Of a DNA stretch of 64,000 nt, positions 18,387 through 27,302 are shown in pieces. The notes under the pieces are model-generated. The model made no database searches. It was not told the origin of the DNA and was given only the letters and a program-made list of their open reading frames with translations. The position numbers and the translations under genes are program-made. Each line of letters begins with the position of its first letter. The stretch's first letter is position 1. The stretch is from Streptomyces aidingensis. Its GTDB lineage: Bacteria; Actinomycetota; Actinomycetes; Streptomycetales; Streptomycetaceae. Location of the stretch: assembly GCF_900112355.1 (NCBI RefSeq), contig NZ_FOLM01000002.1, positions 510,742 to 574,741 of the forward strand, read 5' to 3'.

Positions 18387-19510
18387 CCCAGCAGACACCC
18401 GACCGTCCCGCGGCTTCCCCGGCCCCGCCGGACACCGCACCGGCCGCCACCGACCAGGAGAGCCCGGCCCAGGAGAATGAGAACCCGGCCGGGGAGAGCG
18501 GCGAGCAGGCCGGGGCGGACACCCCCGAGGCCCGGGCGGCGGCTGCCGCCGCTGCCGAGGCCGCCGCGGAGGCCAAGTGGCAGGCGTGGGTGACGGAACA
18601 GGAAAGCCGTCCCGCCCAGCCCGCGCAGTCCGCCCCGCCCGCCCAGTCCGCTCAGCCGCCCGTGCCGCCCGCGGCACCCGGGCCCGGGTGGCCCGGCATG
18701 AATCCGTGGGCGCCGCCGCAGCCGCCCGCCGCCCCGAAGCCGCCCCTGGTGCACCGCCGCTGGGTCCGCGCGGTGACCCGCTGGACGCTGGCCGCCGCGC
18801 TCTTCGCCGGCGCGGCCACGGTCACCGGGCAGCAGATCTCCGCACGCGAGCGCACCGACGTGCCCGGTCTGGCCACCGCGGCCGACGGCCGGTGGGACTA
18901 CCCGGAGCTGAGCCTGCCGCCGCTGCCGGAGGGCTCGCCGCCGCCGTTTGCCAATGCCAACAAGGCGCAGATCCACCATGCCGATCTCCGTGCGCTGCTG
19001 CTGCCGCCGCCGGAGACGGCCGAGGCCCACCCGGAGCTGGACGGTACCGACTGGCTGGAGCCCGCGGGCTTTGCCGGGCTCATGGACTCCGAGGAGCAGC
19101 GGGAGGACCTGGCGGAGGCGTTCGCGACCCATCCGCTGCGGCAGATCGCCCAGCGCGGATGGACCATGCCGGACGGCACCACGACCGAGATCTATCTGCT
19201 GCGCTTCACCACGGGTGCGGTCGCCGACGCGCTGTTCGACAGGGAGTTCGGCACCCTGGGGACGCACAAGGATCTGGCGGTCGCGCCGAAGACCGAGCCC
19301 GACGAGGGATGGCCGGAGGAGAACGGACGCATCGGCCAGGTCACCACGGTGGTCCGCACCGAGGCCGCGCCGTATACCGAGGGTCACACCCGTCTCGCCT
19401 ATCTGCGGGCCGGTGACGTCCTCGGCCTCGTCGTCCAGACGCATCCGGACGACGCGGCCGAGGTGCCTTTCCATCAGACGGTCATCCTCCAGGCGCAGTT
19501 GCTGGGCTGA
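18383..19510 (+). CDS. Membrane-anchored protein, third of the three-gene family
   Basis: A 375-residue protein. A disordered Ala/Glu/Gln/Pro-rich cytoplasmic N-terminus of about 125 residues leads into one membrane segment (TRWTLAAALFAGAATVTGQQ) and an extracellular domain. HHADLRALLLPPPETAEAHP, GTDWLEPAGFAGLMDSEEQR and TTTEIYLLRFTTGAVADALF align in order with HDGDLRELLLDPP, GTDGWVDLQEYSEG and RETEIYLVQFREVADLRSLA of the first protein, so the two are paralogues. The start overlaps the preceding stop. Function unknown; co-expression suggests a complex at the cell surface. Confidence 0.74.
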   Translation: MTQQTPDRPAASPAPPDTAPAATDQESPAQENENPAGESGEQAGADTPEARAAAAAAAEAAAEAKWQAWVTEQESRPAQPAQSAPPAQSAQPPVPPAAPGPGWPGMNPWAPPQPPAAPKPPLVHRRWVRAVTRWTLAAALFAGAATVTGQQISARERTDVPGLATAADGRWDYPELSLPPLPEGSPPPFANANKAQIHHADLRALLLPPPETAEAHPELDGTDWLEPAGFAGLMDSEEQREDLAEAFATHPLRQIAQRGWTMPDGTTTEIYLLRFTTGAVADALFDREFGTLGTHKDLAVAPKTEPDEGWPEENGRIGQVTTVVRTEAAPYTEGHTRLAYLRAGDVLGLVVQTHPDDAAEVPFHQTVILQAQLLG

Positions 19511-19582
19511 GGACGGCCGGGCAGTGGGGTCCGGCCGGCACCGTCTGCCGAGTCGTTCGGTACTTGCCTCAACTCAGCCCCT

Positions 19583-19666
19583 TCAGCGCTGAGTACCGCA
19601 GTTCGGGCACAGCCAGTCGCCCTGCGGTCCCTGCTGCATGGAGGCGCCACACGTAGGGCAGTTCAT
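19583..19666 (-). CDS. 27-residue zinc-ribbon protein
   Basis: A short frame encoding MNCPTCGASMQQGPQGDWLC then PNCGTQR. Two CPxC/CPNC pairs (C3, C6, C20, C23) form a complete zinc-ribbon knuckle, which is unlikely by chance. The start has AAAGGGGTG about eight bases upstream. Partner and role are unknown; such mini ribbons often bind RNA polymerase, ribosomes or other proteins. Confidence 0.7.
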   Translation of the reverse strand: MNCPTCGASMQQGPQGDWLCPNCGTQR

Positions 19667-19871
19667 GATCCACACACCCCTTTCATGCCGTGAGACGCTG
19701 CGGCTCGCGTTCGCGTTCCGTAACCGTGGTCACGAAACGGTCACCAGAGTGTTCCTTACCCGCTCCTACCCCGGGCGGCCGACCTCACCGCGCCGGGGAC
19801 CAAGTCGCCGACTAAACTCGGTGCCAGTCCCGTGATCACCCCCGATCACCCCTGCTACCAGGGAGAACCCC

Positions 19872-19973
19872 GTGCTTGAGTTCACGTTCGTCGCCTTGAT
19901 GGTCCTGGTCGTGGTCGGTACCGCGGCTTTTACCGGTCTGGTGGTCAAGAAACTGTACGAAGGCCAGCGCTGA
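19872..19973 (+). CDS. 33-residue single-span membrane peptide
   Basis: A GTG start preceded by AGGGAGAA opens a frame for a peptide that is essentially one hydrophobic helix (FVALMVLVVVGTAAFTGLVV) with a basic C-terminus, KKLYEGQR. A TAAACT hexamer about 55 bases upstream may be its -10. It is too small to classify; similar small peptides regulate membrane enzymes in other bacteria, but nothing here identifies a partner. Confidence 0.55.
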   Translation: MLEFTFVALMVLVVVGTAAFTGLVVKKLYEGQR

Positions 19974-20035
19974 CTGCGAAGTTCGTCACATACCGTTCTT
20001 GCGTTCGAAGTTTCGAGAGAACTGACTGATCCCTG

Positions 20036-20596
20036 ATGATCGAAATCCCCTCCGGCCTCCGCCCGGAACTGGTCCCGCTCGCCTTCCTGCTCGGCACCTG
20101 GCAGGGCGCGGGCGTCGCCGACCTGCCGGGCGAACCGCAGTGCCACTTCGGCCAGGAGATGACCTTCACCCACGACGGGCGGGACTTCCTGGAATACGCC
20201 TCGCACACCTGGGAGCTGGACGACGAGGGCCGCAAGGTCCGCCCGCTGGAGTCCGAGCACGGCTACTGGCGGGTCTCGGAGCGGACCGTCGAGGTGGTGA
20301 TGGTCCGGGACCGGGGCGTGGTCGAGGTCTGGTACGGCGAACTCGCCGAGGGGAAACCGCAGATCGACCTGGCCACCGACACCATGGCGCGGATCGGCGG
20401 CTCCCCCGAGTACAGCGGCGGCAAGCGGCTCTACGGCTATGTCAAGGGCGAGTTGCTGTGGGTGGGCGAAATGGCCACCCCCTCGCAGCCGCTCCGTCCC
20501 TATATGTCCGCCCAGTTGAAGAAGGTCGTCGACCCCCGCGAGTGGGTCAAGGACCTGACCGACCTGCCGGACGACGGCGTCGCCTTCTTCAAGTGA
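20036..20596 (+). CDS. FABP/nitrobindin-family beta-barrel protein (DUF1794)
   Basis: A 186-residue cytoplasmic ten-stranded barrel. The family signature GxWxGxG appears as LLGTWQGAGVADLPG near residue 20, with the usual strands DFLEYASHTWEL and YWRVSERTVEVVMVRD after it. True nitrobindins bind heme through a C-terminal-region His; the corresponding stretch here reads LRPYMSAQLKKV and contains no His, so heme binding is doubtful and a small hydrophobic ligand is possible. No clear ribosome-binding site. The neighbours (nur, ygfZ) match the gene order I recall from S. coelicolor. Confidence 0.82.
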   Translation: MIEIPSGLRPELVPLAFLLGTWQGAGVADLPGEPQCHFGQEMTFTHDGRDFLEYASHTWELDDEGRKVRPLESEHGYWRVSERTVEVVMVRDRGVVEVWYGELAEGKPQIDLATDTMARIGGSPEYSGGKRLYGYVKGELLWVGEMATPSQPLRPYMSAQLKKVVDPREWVKDLTDLPDDGVAFFK

Positions 20597-20941
20597 GGCA
20601 CCGCCTCCGCTTCAACAAGCCGATGCACTGACCAGCCACTTCGGCACCATCGCATGGCCGGTCCCCGGTCCGGTCCAGCCCCGGACGTTGACCTTTCACC
20701 CTTACCCGCAGTCACCTCCAGTGACCACCACACCACCCATCGCCGCCGGGTCCGCCCGCCGTCCCGAGCGCCGCAAGGGGGGATCGGAAGGGGAGGTTGA
20801 CAAAACCGGCCGCACCGGCCGCACTCGGAGTGCACTTGCGGCTGAGGCTCCCTGGCGCAGAGGTTCTTCTCCGGTGCCTCCGGAGCGCCGGGCACGCGGC
20901 AGCGGGCGGAGGACGGCCGATGAACCGGGGCGCAGCGGCGG
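20597..20941. other. Intergenic region with no gene seen
   Basis: This 345-bp space separates the FABP-type gene from the convergent SDR gene. Frames through it have no ribosome-binding site or family resemblance. It contains a TTGACA-like sequence near 20798 with no matching -10, and GC-rich direct repeats (CCGGCCGCA twice, 20806-20824). Confidence 0.5.
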
Positions 20942-21721
20942 TCACAGGGTGCGCAGGGCGCCGCCGTCCACGGCGATGAGGGAGCCGGTGACATAGCCGG
21001 CGGCCGGGGAGAGCAGGAAGGCGGCCACCCGTCCGAACTCCTCCGGGGTGCCGTAGCGGCGCAGCGGGATGGCGTCCAGCGCGGCCTGCCGCCCGGCCGG
21101 ATCGGCGGCGTCGAGCCGGGCCAGCCGGTCGGTGGCGATCCGGCCCGGCATCAGGCCCAGCACCCGCACGCCCCGCGGGCCGTACTCGTCGGCCAGATCC
21201 TTGGCGGCCATGGCGAGTCCGGGCCGCAGGCCGTTGGAGATGCCCAGCCCGGTGAGCGGCGACCGGGCCGAGGTGGACAGCACCAGGGCGACCGCCCCGC
21301 CGTCCGGCTGCCCGGCCAGATGACCGGCGACCGTCCGGGCGCAGCGCAGCGCGCCCAGGAAGACGCTCTCGAAGGCGGCGCGCCACTGCTCGTCGGTGGC
21401 GGAGGCGGCGCTGCCGGGCGGCGGCCCGCCGACCGAGACCAGCGCGCCGTCCAGCCGGCCGAACCGCTCCAGGGCCAGGTCCAGCAGGCGCCGCGGGGTC
21501 CCCGGATCGGCCTGGTCGGCCGCCGCGCCCGCGGCGACGGCGGGACGGTCCGGGCCGGCCGGGCCGTTCAGCCGGTCCAGCGCGGCGTCCACGTTGGCCT
21601 GGTCGCGGGAGGAGATCACCACCCGGGCACCGTCGGCGACCAGTGCCGCGGCGGTGGCCAGGCCCAGGCCCTTGCTGCCGCCGGTGACGAGCCAGACCCG
21701 CCCGTGAAGTCCGAGATCCAT
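20942..21721 (-). CDS. SDR-family oxidoreductase without the usual catalytic Tyr
   Basis: A 259-residue Rossmann-fold protein. The cofactor loop is TGGSKGLG near residue 14. The catalytic Ser region is LVLSTSARSPLTG, but where classical SDRs have YxxxK this one reads SNGLRPGLAMAAKDLA: Lys is kept and Tyr is replaced. A subgroup of beta-ketoacyl-ACP-reductase-like SDRs shares this SNxxRxGL pattern and lacks the Tyr, so reductase activity should not be assumed. Substrate unknown. It is transcribed alone. Confidence 0.83.
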   Translation of the reverse strand: MDLGLHGRVWLVTGGSKGLGLATAAALVADGARVVISSRDQANVDAALDRLNGPAGPDRPAVAAGAAADQADPGTPRRLLDLALERFGRLDGALVSVGGPPPGSAASATDEQWRAAFESVFLGALRCARTVAGHLAGQPDGGAVALVLSTSARSPLTGLGISNGLRPGLAMAAKDLADEYGPRGVRVLGLMPGRIATDRLARLDAADPAGRQAALDAIPLRRYGTPEEFGRVAAFLLSPAAGYVTGSLIAVDGGALRTL

Positions 21722-21983
21722 GCGCGGTTCCCTCCGCTTGCGCCGGTTCCGGTTCCGGTTCCCGTTGCGGCAGCCGGATGATCATCGAGCATGCCGCCTG
21801 TCCCGTGCCCGTGGCAACGTCATGCGACCGATGTGCTTACGCGGCGCTGATGCGGGCAGCCGCAGAATTGTGGTGCCCAGTGGCGGCAGCCGCGCGGGTT
21901 TCCCCTCTCCCGCCCGGCTGCCGCCCGGGTCCAGGCCGCTCCGCGGGCCGTGTGCGGCGGCTCGCCACGCCTAGACTGGCCGG

Positions 21984-22436
21984 GTGGTGAGCACCGACTG
22001 GCAGACAGATCTGCGCAATCGCGGATACCGGCTGACTCCGCAGCGTCAGCTCGTGCTGGAGGCCGTCGAGAAGCTGGGACACGCCACCCCCGACGACATC
22101 CTCACCGAGGTACGGCGGACCGCCGGGGGTGTGAACGTCTCGACGGTGTACCGCACGCTGGAGCTGCTGGAGGAACTCGGGCTGGTCTCGCACGCCCATC
22201 TGGGGCATGGCCCGCCCACCTACCACCTCGCCGAGCGGCACCACCACATGCATCTGATGTGCCGGGACTGCGGCACGGTGCTGGAGGCGGACATGGACCT
22301 GGCCGCGCCGTTCGCCGAGAAGCTGCGCGAGGCCATGGGCTTCGAGACGGACATGAAGCACTTCGCGATCTTCGGCCGGTGCGCCGGCTGCGCCGCCGCC
22401 CTGCACGGCGAGGCCGCCGCCCGCGACGACCGCTGA
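21984..22436 (+). CDS. nur: Nur, nickel-responsive Fur-family regulator
   Basis: A 150-residue Fur-family repressor that, with nickel bound, represses nickel uptake genes and the iron superoxide dismutase gene. It starts MVSTDWQTDLRNRGYRLTPQ, very close to S. coelicolor Nur as I remember it, and keeps the DNA-recognition helix NVSTVYRTLELLEELGLVSH, the His-rich metal segment ERHHHMHLMCRDC and DMKHFAIFGRCAGC. TAGACT (21972-21977) ends six bases before the GTG, so the mRNA is probably leaderless; a second GTG follows immediately. Confidence 0.92.
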   Translation: MVSTDWQTDLRNRGYRLTPQRQLVLEAVEKLGHATPDDILTEVRRTAGGVNVSTVYRTLELLEELGLVSHAHLGHGPPTYHLAERHHHMHLMCRDCGTVLEADMDLAAPFAEKLREAMGFETDMKHFAIFGRCAGCAAALHGEAAARDDR

Positions 22437-22479
22437 CCGGTCCGGCGGGGCCGTGGCGCGCGGAACGTACGCTGGAGGC

Positions 22480-23514
22480 ATGTCCTCCGAGACCTCGTCC
22501 TCGTCCTCGTCTTCTCCGGCCTCCCCGGCCTCCCCGGCCTCCCCCGGGTATGCCAGCCCGCTGCTCGCCCTGCCCGGTGCCGTGGCCGCCGAGGCCCCGG
22601 ACGCCGGGGTGGCCGCGCACTACGGCGACCTGTTCCGGGAACAGCGCGCCCTGGAGCACGGCGACGGTTTCGTGGACCTCTCGCACCGCGAGGTGGTCAC
22701 CGTCACCGGCGAGGACCGGCTGAGCTGGCTGCATCTGCTGCTCACCCAGCATGTCTCCACGCTGCCTCCGGGCCGGGCCACCGAGGCGCTGATCCTTTCC
22801 GCCAAGGGCCACATCGAGCATGCCCTCTATCTGGTGGACGACGGCTCCACCACCTGGCTGCACACCGAGCCGGGCCGGGCCGACGCGCTGACCGGCTACC
22901 TGGAGAGCATGAAGTTCTTCTACCGGGTGGAGGTCGCGGTGCGCACCGCGGACTACGCGGTGGTCTTCCTGCCGGCCGGCTCGATCGCCGATCCGGGCCC
23001 GGACGCCGTGGTGCGGGAGACCGCCCACGGCCGGGACGTCTTCCTGCCCCGGGAGCGGCTGACGGACTTCGCCGCCGGGCACGGACCGGCCGCCGGGGTG
23101 CTGGCCCACGAGGCGCTGCGGGTGGCCGGCCACCGGCCCCGGCTGGGCCGGGAGACCGACCACCGCACCATCCCGCACGAGCTGGGCTGGATCGGCGGTG
23201 CGGTCCATCTCGACAAGGGCTGCTACCGGGGCCAGGAGACGGTGGCCCGGGTGCAGAACCTGGGCAAGCCCCCGCGCCGCCTGGTCTTCCTGCATCTGGA
23301 CGGCAGCGAGGTCAAGCTGCCGGAGCACGGCGACCCGGTGCGGCTGGCCGCGGACGGCCCGGAGGGCCGCGCCCTGGGCTTTGTCACCACGGCCGCGCGC
23401 CACCATGAGCTGGGGCCGATCGCCCTGGCCCTGGTGAAGCGGAATGTTCCGCCGGACGCGGAGCTGCTGGCCGGGCCGACCGTGGCGGCGCAGGAGACCG
23501 TCGTCGCCCCCTGA
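22480..23514 (+). CDS. YgfZ/GcvT-like folate-binding protein
   Basis: A 344-residue tetrahydrofolate-binding protein. The diagnostic motif KGCYRGQETVARV appears near residue 248, and its Cys is the conserved residue of the YgfZ family, which supports assembly or repair of iron-sulfur enzymes. The fold resembles the glycine-cleavage T protein (VTVTGEDRLSWLHLLLTQHV). The first 20 residues are a Ser-rich run. TACGCT (22468-22473) lies six bases before the ATG, so translation may be leaderless. It sits 43 bases downstream of nur on the same strand. Confidence 0.87.
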   Translation: MSSETSSSSSSSPASPASPASPGYASPLLALPGAVAAEAPDAGVAAHYGDLFREQRALEHGDGFVDLSHREVVTVTGEDRLSWLHLLLTQHVSTLPPGRATEALILSAKGHIEHALYLVDDGSTTWLHTEPGRADALTGYLESMKFFYRVEVAVRTADYAVVFLPAGSIADPGPDAVVRETAHGRDVFLPRERLTDFAAGHGPAAGVLAHEALRVAGHRPRLGRETDHRTIPHELGWIGGAVHLDKGCYRGQETVARVQNLGKPPRRLVFLHLDGSEVKLPEHGDPVRLAADGPEGRALGFVTTAARHHELGPIALALVKRNVPPDAELLAGPTVAAQETVVAP

Positions 23515-23554
23515 GCTTCCGCGGGCCCCCGCCGGCCGGCGGCCGTCCTCACAG

Positions 23555-23983
23555 TCAGTCCACGTCCAGGAGTACGGTGAACGGCCCGTCGTTGGTCAGC
23601 GTCACCCGCATCCGGGCACCGAAGCGGCCGGTCTCCACCGTCGCGCCGAGCGCCCGCAGCTCCCGGCAGACTGCTTCCACCAGCGGCTCGGCCAGCTCGC
23701 CCGGGGCCGCCGCCTGCCAGGTGGGACGACGGCCCTTGCGTGCGTCCCCGTAGAGGGTGAACTGCGAGACCACCAGCAGCGGCGCTCCCGTGTCCGAGCA
23801 GGACTTCTCGCCCTCCAGGATGCGCAGGCCCCACAGCTTGCGGGCCAGCCCGGCGGCCTGCCGCTCGGTGTCGCCATGGGTGACGCCGACCAGGACGCAC
23901 AGTCCCGGTCCGGTGATCTCCCCGACCGTCTCGCCGTCCACCACCACGGCCGCACCGTCGGCCCGCTGTACCACTGCTCGCAT
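23555..23983 (-). CDS. dtd: D-aminoacyl-tRNA deacylase
   Basis: A 142-residue enzyme that removes D-amino acids (and glycine) mischarged on tRNA. It begins [18 protein letters not shown] and contains the two hallmark motifs, SQFTLYGD and the cross-subunit GP sequence in [12 protein letters not shown]; the usual Gly-cisPro is intact. Two in-frame ATGs lie four and five codons upstream; I chose the ATG matching the family's MRxVxQR start. It converges on the ygfZ-type gene. Length is normal. Confidence 0.92.
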   Translation of the reverse strand: MRAVVQRADGAAVVVDGETVGEITGPGLCVLVGVTHGDTERQAAGLARKLWGLRILEGEKSCSDTGAPLLVVSQFTLYGDARKGRRPTWQAAAPGELAEPLVEAVCRELRALGATVETGRFGARMRVTLTNDGPFTVLLDVD

Positions 23984-24136
23984 GTCCGCCATCATGCCGG
24001 AACGATCCACCGGCCCGGACGGCAGCCGGATGGGTGCCAAGGCGCTGCGCAAGAGGGATGCGCAGTGACACGATGCGTCCCACGGGGTACGTACCCGCGT
24101 GAGCAGCCACAAAAGGGGACGAGGGGTTATAAACCA

Positions 24137-24748
24137 ATGATCACATCGAGAACTGGGGGAGAGCCGGCCGGGATTCCCACGGCTCGTGTCCCGGTCACGG
24201 AGATTTCCCCTCCGCCCACCGCACCGACCGCCACATCGCCCGCCGCCGCCGACGCGGCACCGGACGCCGAGGGCGGCCGGCCGGTGCGCGAGCTCAGCCT
24301 GCCGGAGCTGCGCGAGGCGCGCCGCCGGGCGCTGCGCGAGGAGTCCGACCTCAGCTTCATCCGGCGCCTGCTCCAGGGCCGCATCGACATCCTGCTGGCG
24401 GAGCTGCGGCACCGCAGCGCACCGCATGCCCCGGTGGTCGAGCAACTGCCCTCGATCCTGGCCGATCTGCCGTCCCGGCAGCGCTCGGCGCGCCATGTGA
24501 CGCTGGGCCCGCCGGCCGGCGCGGAATACCGGGAACTGGCCGAGGCGGTGCTGGCCGAGATCGCGCTGTCCGATCTGTCCGCCCGCACCGACCAGGAGCT
24601 GCGGGAGGCGCTGGACCGGCTGGCCGGCTGCGAGGCGGGCATCTCCCGCCGCCGCCGGTCGCTGCATCGCACGGCCGACGAGTGCGGCGCCGAGATCACC
24701 CGCCGCTACCGGGACGGCGAGGCCCATATCGACGACCTCCTGACCTGA
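24137..24748 (+). CDS. rsiG: RsiG, c-di-GMP-responsive anti-sigma factor for WhiG
   Basis: A 203-residue protein, formerly AmfC. RsiG bound to c-di-GMP holds the sporulation sigma factor WhiG inactive until the second messenger falls. A disordered N-terminus of about 48 residues precedes two long helices forming an antiparallel coiled coil. The c-di-GMP signature E(X)3S(X)2R(X)3Q(X)3D is exact in the first helix (E69, S73, R76, Q80, D84). In the second helix the spacing is kept (E166, S170, R173, D181) but the Gln is His177. WhiG is not in the window. A 15-bp hairpin follows the stop codon. Confidence 0.9.
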   Translation: MITSRTGGEPAGIPTARVPVTEISPPPTAPTATSPAAADAAPDAEGGRPVRELSLPELREARRRALREESDLSFIRRLLQGRIDILLAELRHRSAPHAPVVEQLPSILADLPSRQRSARHVTLGPPAGAEYRELAEAVLAEIALSDLSARTDQELREALDRLAGCEAGISRRRRSLHRTADECGAEITRRYRDGEAHIDDLLT

Positions 24749-24762
24749 CGGCGCGGCCCGCG

Positions 24763-24809
24763 CGGCCCATGGCCCGCGGCCCCCACGGCCGGCGGCGGGC
24801 CGTGGGCCG
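24763..24809 (+). terminator. Terminator hairpin after rsiG
   Basis: CGGCCCATGGCCCGC (24763-24777) pairs with GCGGGCCGTGGGCCG (24795-24809) with one U-G wobble, starting 15 bases after the rsiG stop codon. Confidence 0.75.
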
Positions 24810-24908
24810 GTGTGCGGCGGCACCCCGCGGCGCTGATTCCTGTGGGCTTGTCGAGTATTGTCGGCGGCGCCCGTCGTCCATCGCCGTGTTCTTGGGGGGA
24901 GACCGCAG

Positions 24909-25868
24909 ATGACCGTGGATGTGCCGACAGCCGCGCCGGTGCTGGCCGAGGTGGTGCGGTCCGGCTTTGTCGAGGGCCGGCACCGCGGCGCCCTGGTGGT
25001 GCTGGACGCGGACGGCTCGGTGCGGCGGGCCCTCGGCGACATCGCCTCGCCCGTCTACCCCCGCTCCAGCAGCAAGCCCATGCAGGCCGCCGCCGCGCTC
25101 CGGGCCGGCGCCGGGCTCTCCGGCCCGCGGCTGGCCCTGGCCGCCGCCAGCCACGCCGGGGAGGAGTTCCACCAGCGGCTGGTCCATGAGCTGCTCGCCG
25201 ACGCCGGTCTGGACGAGACGGCCCTCGGCTGCCCGCCCGACCTGCCCCTGGACCGCCCGGCCGCCGAGGCGCAGCTCGCCGCCGGCCACGGCCGCACCCG
25301 TACCGCGATGAACTGTTCGGGCAAGCACGCCGGCATGCTCACCGCCTGCGTGGCCGCGGGCTGGTCCACCCATGACTACCTGGACCCCGGCCATCCGCTC
25401 CAGCTTCTGATCCGCGAATCCGTGGAGGCGGCCACCGGCGAGCCGGTCGCCCACACCGGGACGGACGGCTGTGGCGCGCCGCTGCTCGCCTACTCGCTCA
25501 CCGGTCTGGCCCGGGCCTTCCGCGCCCATGTGCTGGCCGCGCCCGGCACCCCGGAGCGCCGGGTCGCGGACGCCATGCGCGCCCATCCCGAGTATGTGGC
25601 CGGTACCCGGCAGACCGACACCGCCGTCATGCGGGCCGTCCCCGGCGCGCTGGCCAAGGCGGGCGCCGAGGGCGTGCAGGCGGTCGCCCTGCCCGACGGC
25701 CGGGCCCTGGCCTTCAAGATCGAGGACGGCGGCGCCCGGGCCCGCGGCCCGGTGCTGGCCGCCGTCCTGGCCGGGCTGGGTGCCGGCTCCGCGGAGCTGG
25801 CCCGGGCCACCGGGTCGCCGCTGCTCGGCGGGGGCCGCCCGGTCGGAGAGGTGCGCGCCGTCATCTGA
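24909..25868 (+). CDS. L-asparaginase of the Rhizobium type (AnsA-like)
   Basis: A 319-residue amidohydrolase that releases ammonia from asparagine. It has the motifs of the thermolabile Rhizobium etli-type family: [10 protein letters not shown] near residue 57, [11 protein letters not shown] near 138 and [19 protein letters not shown] near 188. No signal peptide is present, so it acts in the cytoplasm. The ATG is preceded by GGGGGAGA. This family is unrelated to the Escherichia coli drug-type asparaginase. It is flanked by rsiG and an acetyltransferase, both on the same strand but each with its own spacing. Confidence 0.88.
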   Translation: MTVDVPTAAPVLAEVVRSGFVEGRHRGALVVLDADGSVRRALGDIASPVYPRSSSKPMQAAAALRAGAGLSGPRLALAAASHAGEEFHQRLVHELLADAGLDETALGCPPDLPLDRPAAEAQLAAGHGRTRTAMNCSGKHAGMLTACVAAGWSTHDYLDPGHPLQLLIRESVEAATGEPVAHTGTDGCGAPLLAYSLTGLARAFRAHVLAAPGTPERRVADAMRAHPEYVAGTRQTDTAVMRAVPGALAKAGAEGVQAVALPDGRALAFKIEDGGARARGPVLAAVLAGLGAGSAELARATGSPLLGGGRPVGEVRAVI

Positions 25869-25983
25869 CCGGCCGGCCGCCGCCGCTGCCCACGCCACCG
25901 CCGCTGCCGACGCCGCTGCCATGCCGCATCCGCCGTGGCGAAAATGCCTGGCGAAGCCCACTGGCCCGTGCCAGGGTCGGTTC

Positions 25984-27234
25984 ATGGGTGTGGACATACG
26001 AGTAGTGGACGGCAATGTCGCCGACAGCGACGCCTGGTACCGCGGGCTGCATCACGGATTCACGCTGCCCCCGGCCTTCACCGAGGAGGAGCTCGCCCTC
26101 CGCCGGGCCAGGATCGATCTCCGCCGCGCCTGGGGCGCCTTCGACCAGGACCGCTGCGTGGCCACCTACCGCAGCTTCGACCAGCGGCTCACCGTCCCCG
26201 GCGGGCGTGATGTGGCCGCCAACGCCATCACCGCCGTCACCGTCTCCGCCACCCACCGGCGCCGGGGCCTGCTCACCCGGATGATCACCAGCGATCTCGC
26301 CGAGGCCAAGGAGCGCGGCGACACCGTCGCCACCCTGGTGGCCGCCGAGTACCCGATCTACGGCCGGTACGGCTTCGGCCCGGCCACCAGCACCACCGCC
26401 TGGGAGGTCGACCGCCTGCGCGCGGGCCTGGACCGCCGGGCTCCGGTGCCGGATCCCGCCGAGGGCGGCTCGATCGAGTTCCTCGACGGCGCCGAGGTGC
26501 GCAAGCTCGGCCCCGAGCTCTACGAGCGGTTCCGTCCGGGCTGCCCCGGCGCCATCGACCGGCCCGCCCTGTGGTGGGACCGGGCCACCGGCGAGGTGCG
26601 GATGACCCCGTCCTGGACGGAGCCCTTTCACGCCCTGCACCGGGACGCGGACGGCATCCCGCAGGGCATGGTGACCTTCCGCGCGGACACCCGCTGGACC
26701 AACGGCATGCCCGACGAGACCGCGACGGTGGCCTCGCTCTTCGCGGTCACCCCGGCCGCCGAGCGCGCCCTGTGGCACTTTCTGCTCTCGGTGGACTGGG
26801 TGACCCGGGTCAAGGCCGATCACCGCGCCCCCGACGACCTGCTGCCGGATCTGCTGCCCGACCCGCGCGCCGCCGCCGTCACCGACCAGGCCGACTTTCT
26901 GTGGCTGCGCCCGCTGGACATCCCGGCCATGCTCACCGCGCGCGGCTATCCGGCCGAGGGCGAGCTGGTGCTCCGGGTCGACGATCCCCTCGGGCTCACC
27001 GCGGGCAGCTATCTGCTGACCGCCTCGCCGCAGGGCGCCGACTGCGTCCCGACCAGCCGCCCCGCCGATCTGACGCTGGGCACGGGCGCGCTGGCCACGC
27101 TCTACCTCGGGGAGCGCAGCGCCGGCCGGCTGGCCCGGCTGGGCCGGCTGACGGAGGAGCGGCCGGGGGCCGCCGCCCGGGCCGACCTGCTCTTCCACAC
27201 CCCGCGCCGCCCCTGGCTGCCCGACATCTTCTGA
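25984..27234 (+). CDS. Eis-type GNAT N-acetyltransferase
   Basis: A 416-residue enzyme in three parts: an N-terminal GNAT domain with the acetyl-CoA loop VSATHRRRGLLTRMI (R/QxxGxG/A type) and the tyrosine-containing YPIYGRYGFGPAT, a second degenerate GNAT domain, and a C-terminal SCP2-like fold ending FHTPRRPWLPDIF. The terminal Phe carboxylate is the general base in Eis. Eis proteins acetylate aminoglycosides at several amines and also protein lysines; the real substrate here is unknown. Length and C-terminus are typical. A 13-bp hairpin shared with the convergent next gene follows. Confidence 0.88.
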   Translation: MGVDIRVVDGNVADSDAWYRGLHHGFTLPPAFTEEELALRRARIDLRRAWGAFDQDRCVATYRSFDQRLTVPGGRDVAANAITAVTVSATHRRRGLLTRMITSDLAEAKERGDTVATLVAAEYPIYGRYGFGPATSTTAWEVDRLRAGLDRRAPVPDPAEGGSIEFLDGAEVRKLGPELYERFRPGCPGAIDRPALWWDRATGEVRMTPSWTEPFHALHRDADGIPQGMVTFRADTRWTNGMPDETATVASLFAVTPAAERALWHFLLSVDWVTRVKADHRAPDDLLPDLLPDPRAAAVTDQADFLWLRPLDIPAMLTARGYPAEGELVLRVDDPLGLTAGSYLLTASPQGADCVPTSRPADLTLGTGALATLYLGERSAGRLARLGRLTEERPGAAARADLLFHTPRRPWLPDIF

Positions 27235-27272
27235 CCGCTGACCGACCGCTTCCGGCCCGGGCCCGCACGGCC

Positions 27273-27302
27273 GAGGGGCGCCGCCGTCCGGCGGCGCCCC
27301 TC
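27273..27302. terminator. Bidirectional terminator hairpin
   Basis: GAGGGGCGCCGCC (27273-27285) pairs perfectly with GGCGGCGCCCCTC (27290-27302) across a GTCC loop. It lies between two convergent genes and touches the stop codon of the minus-strand one. Confidence 0.85.

Noticed and set aside
19728..19749. 11-bp spaced GGTCAC direct repeat resembling a PHO box
   Set aside because: Matches the GTTCACC core poorly, and no phosphate gene follows.
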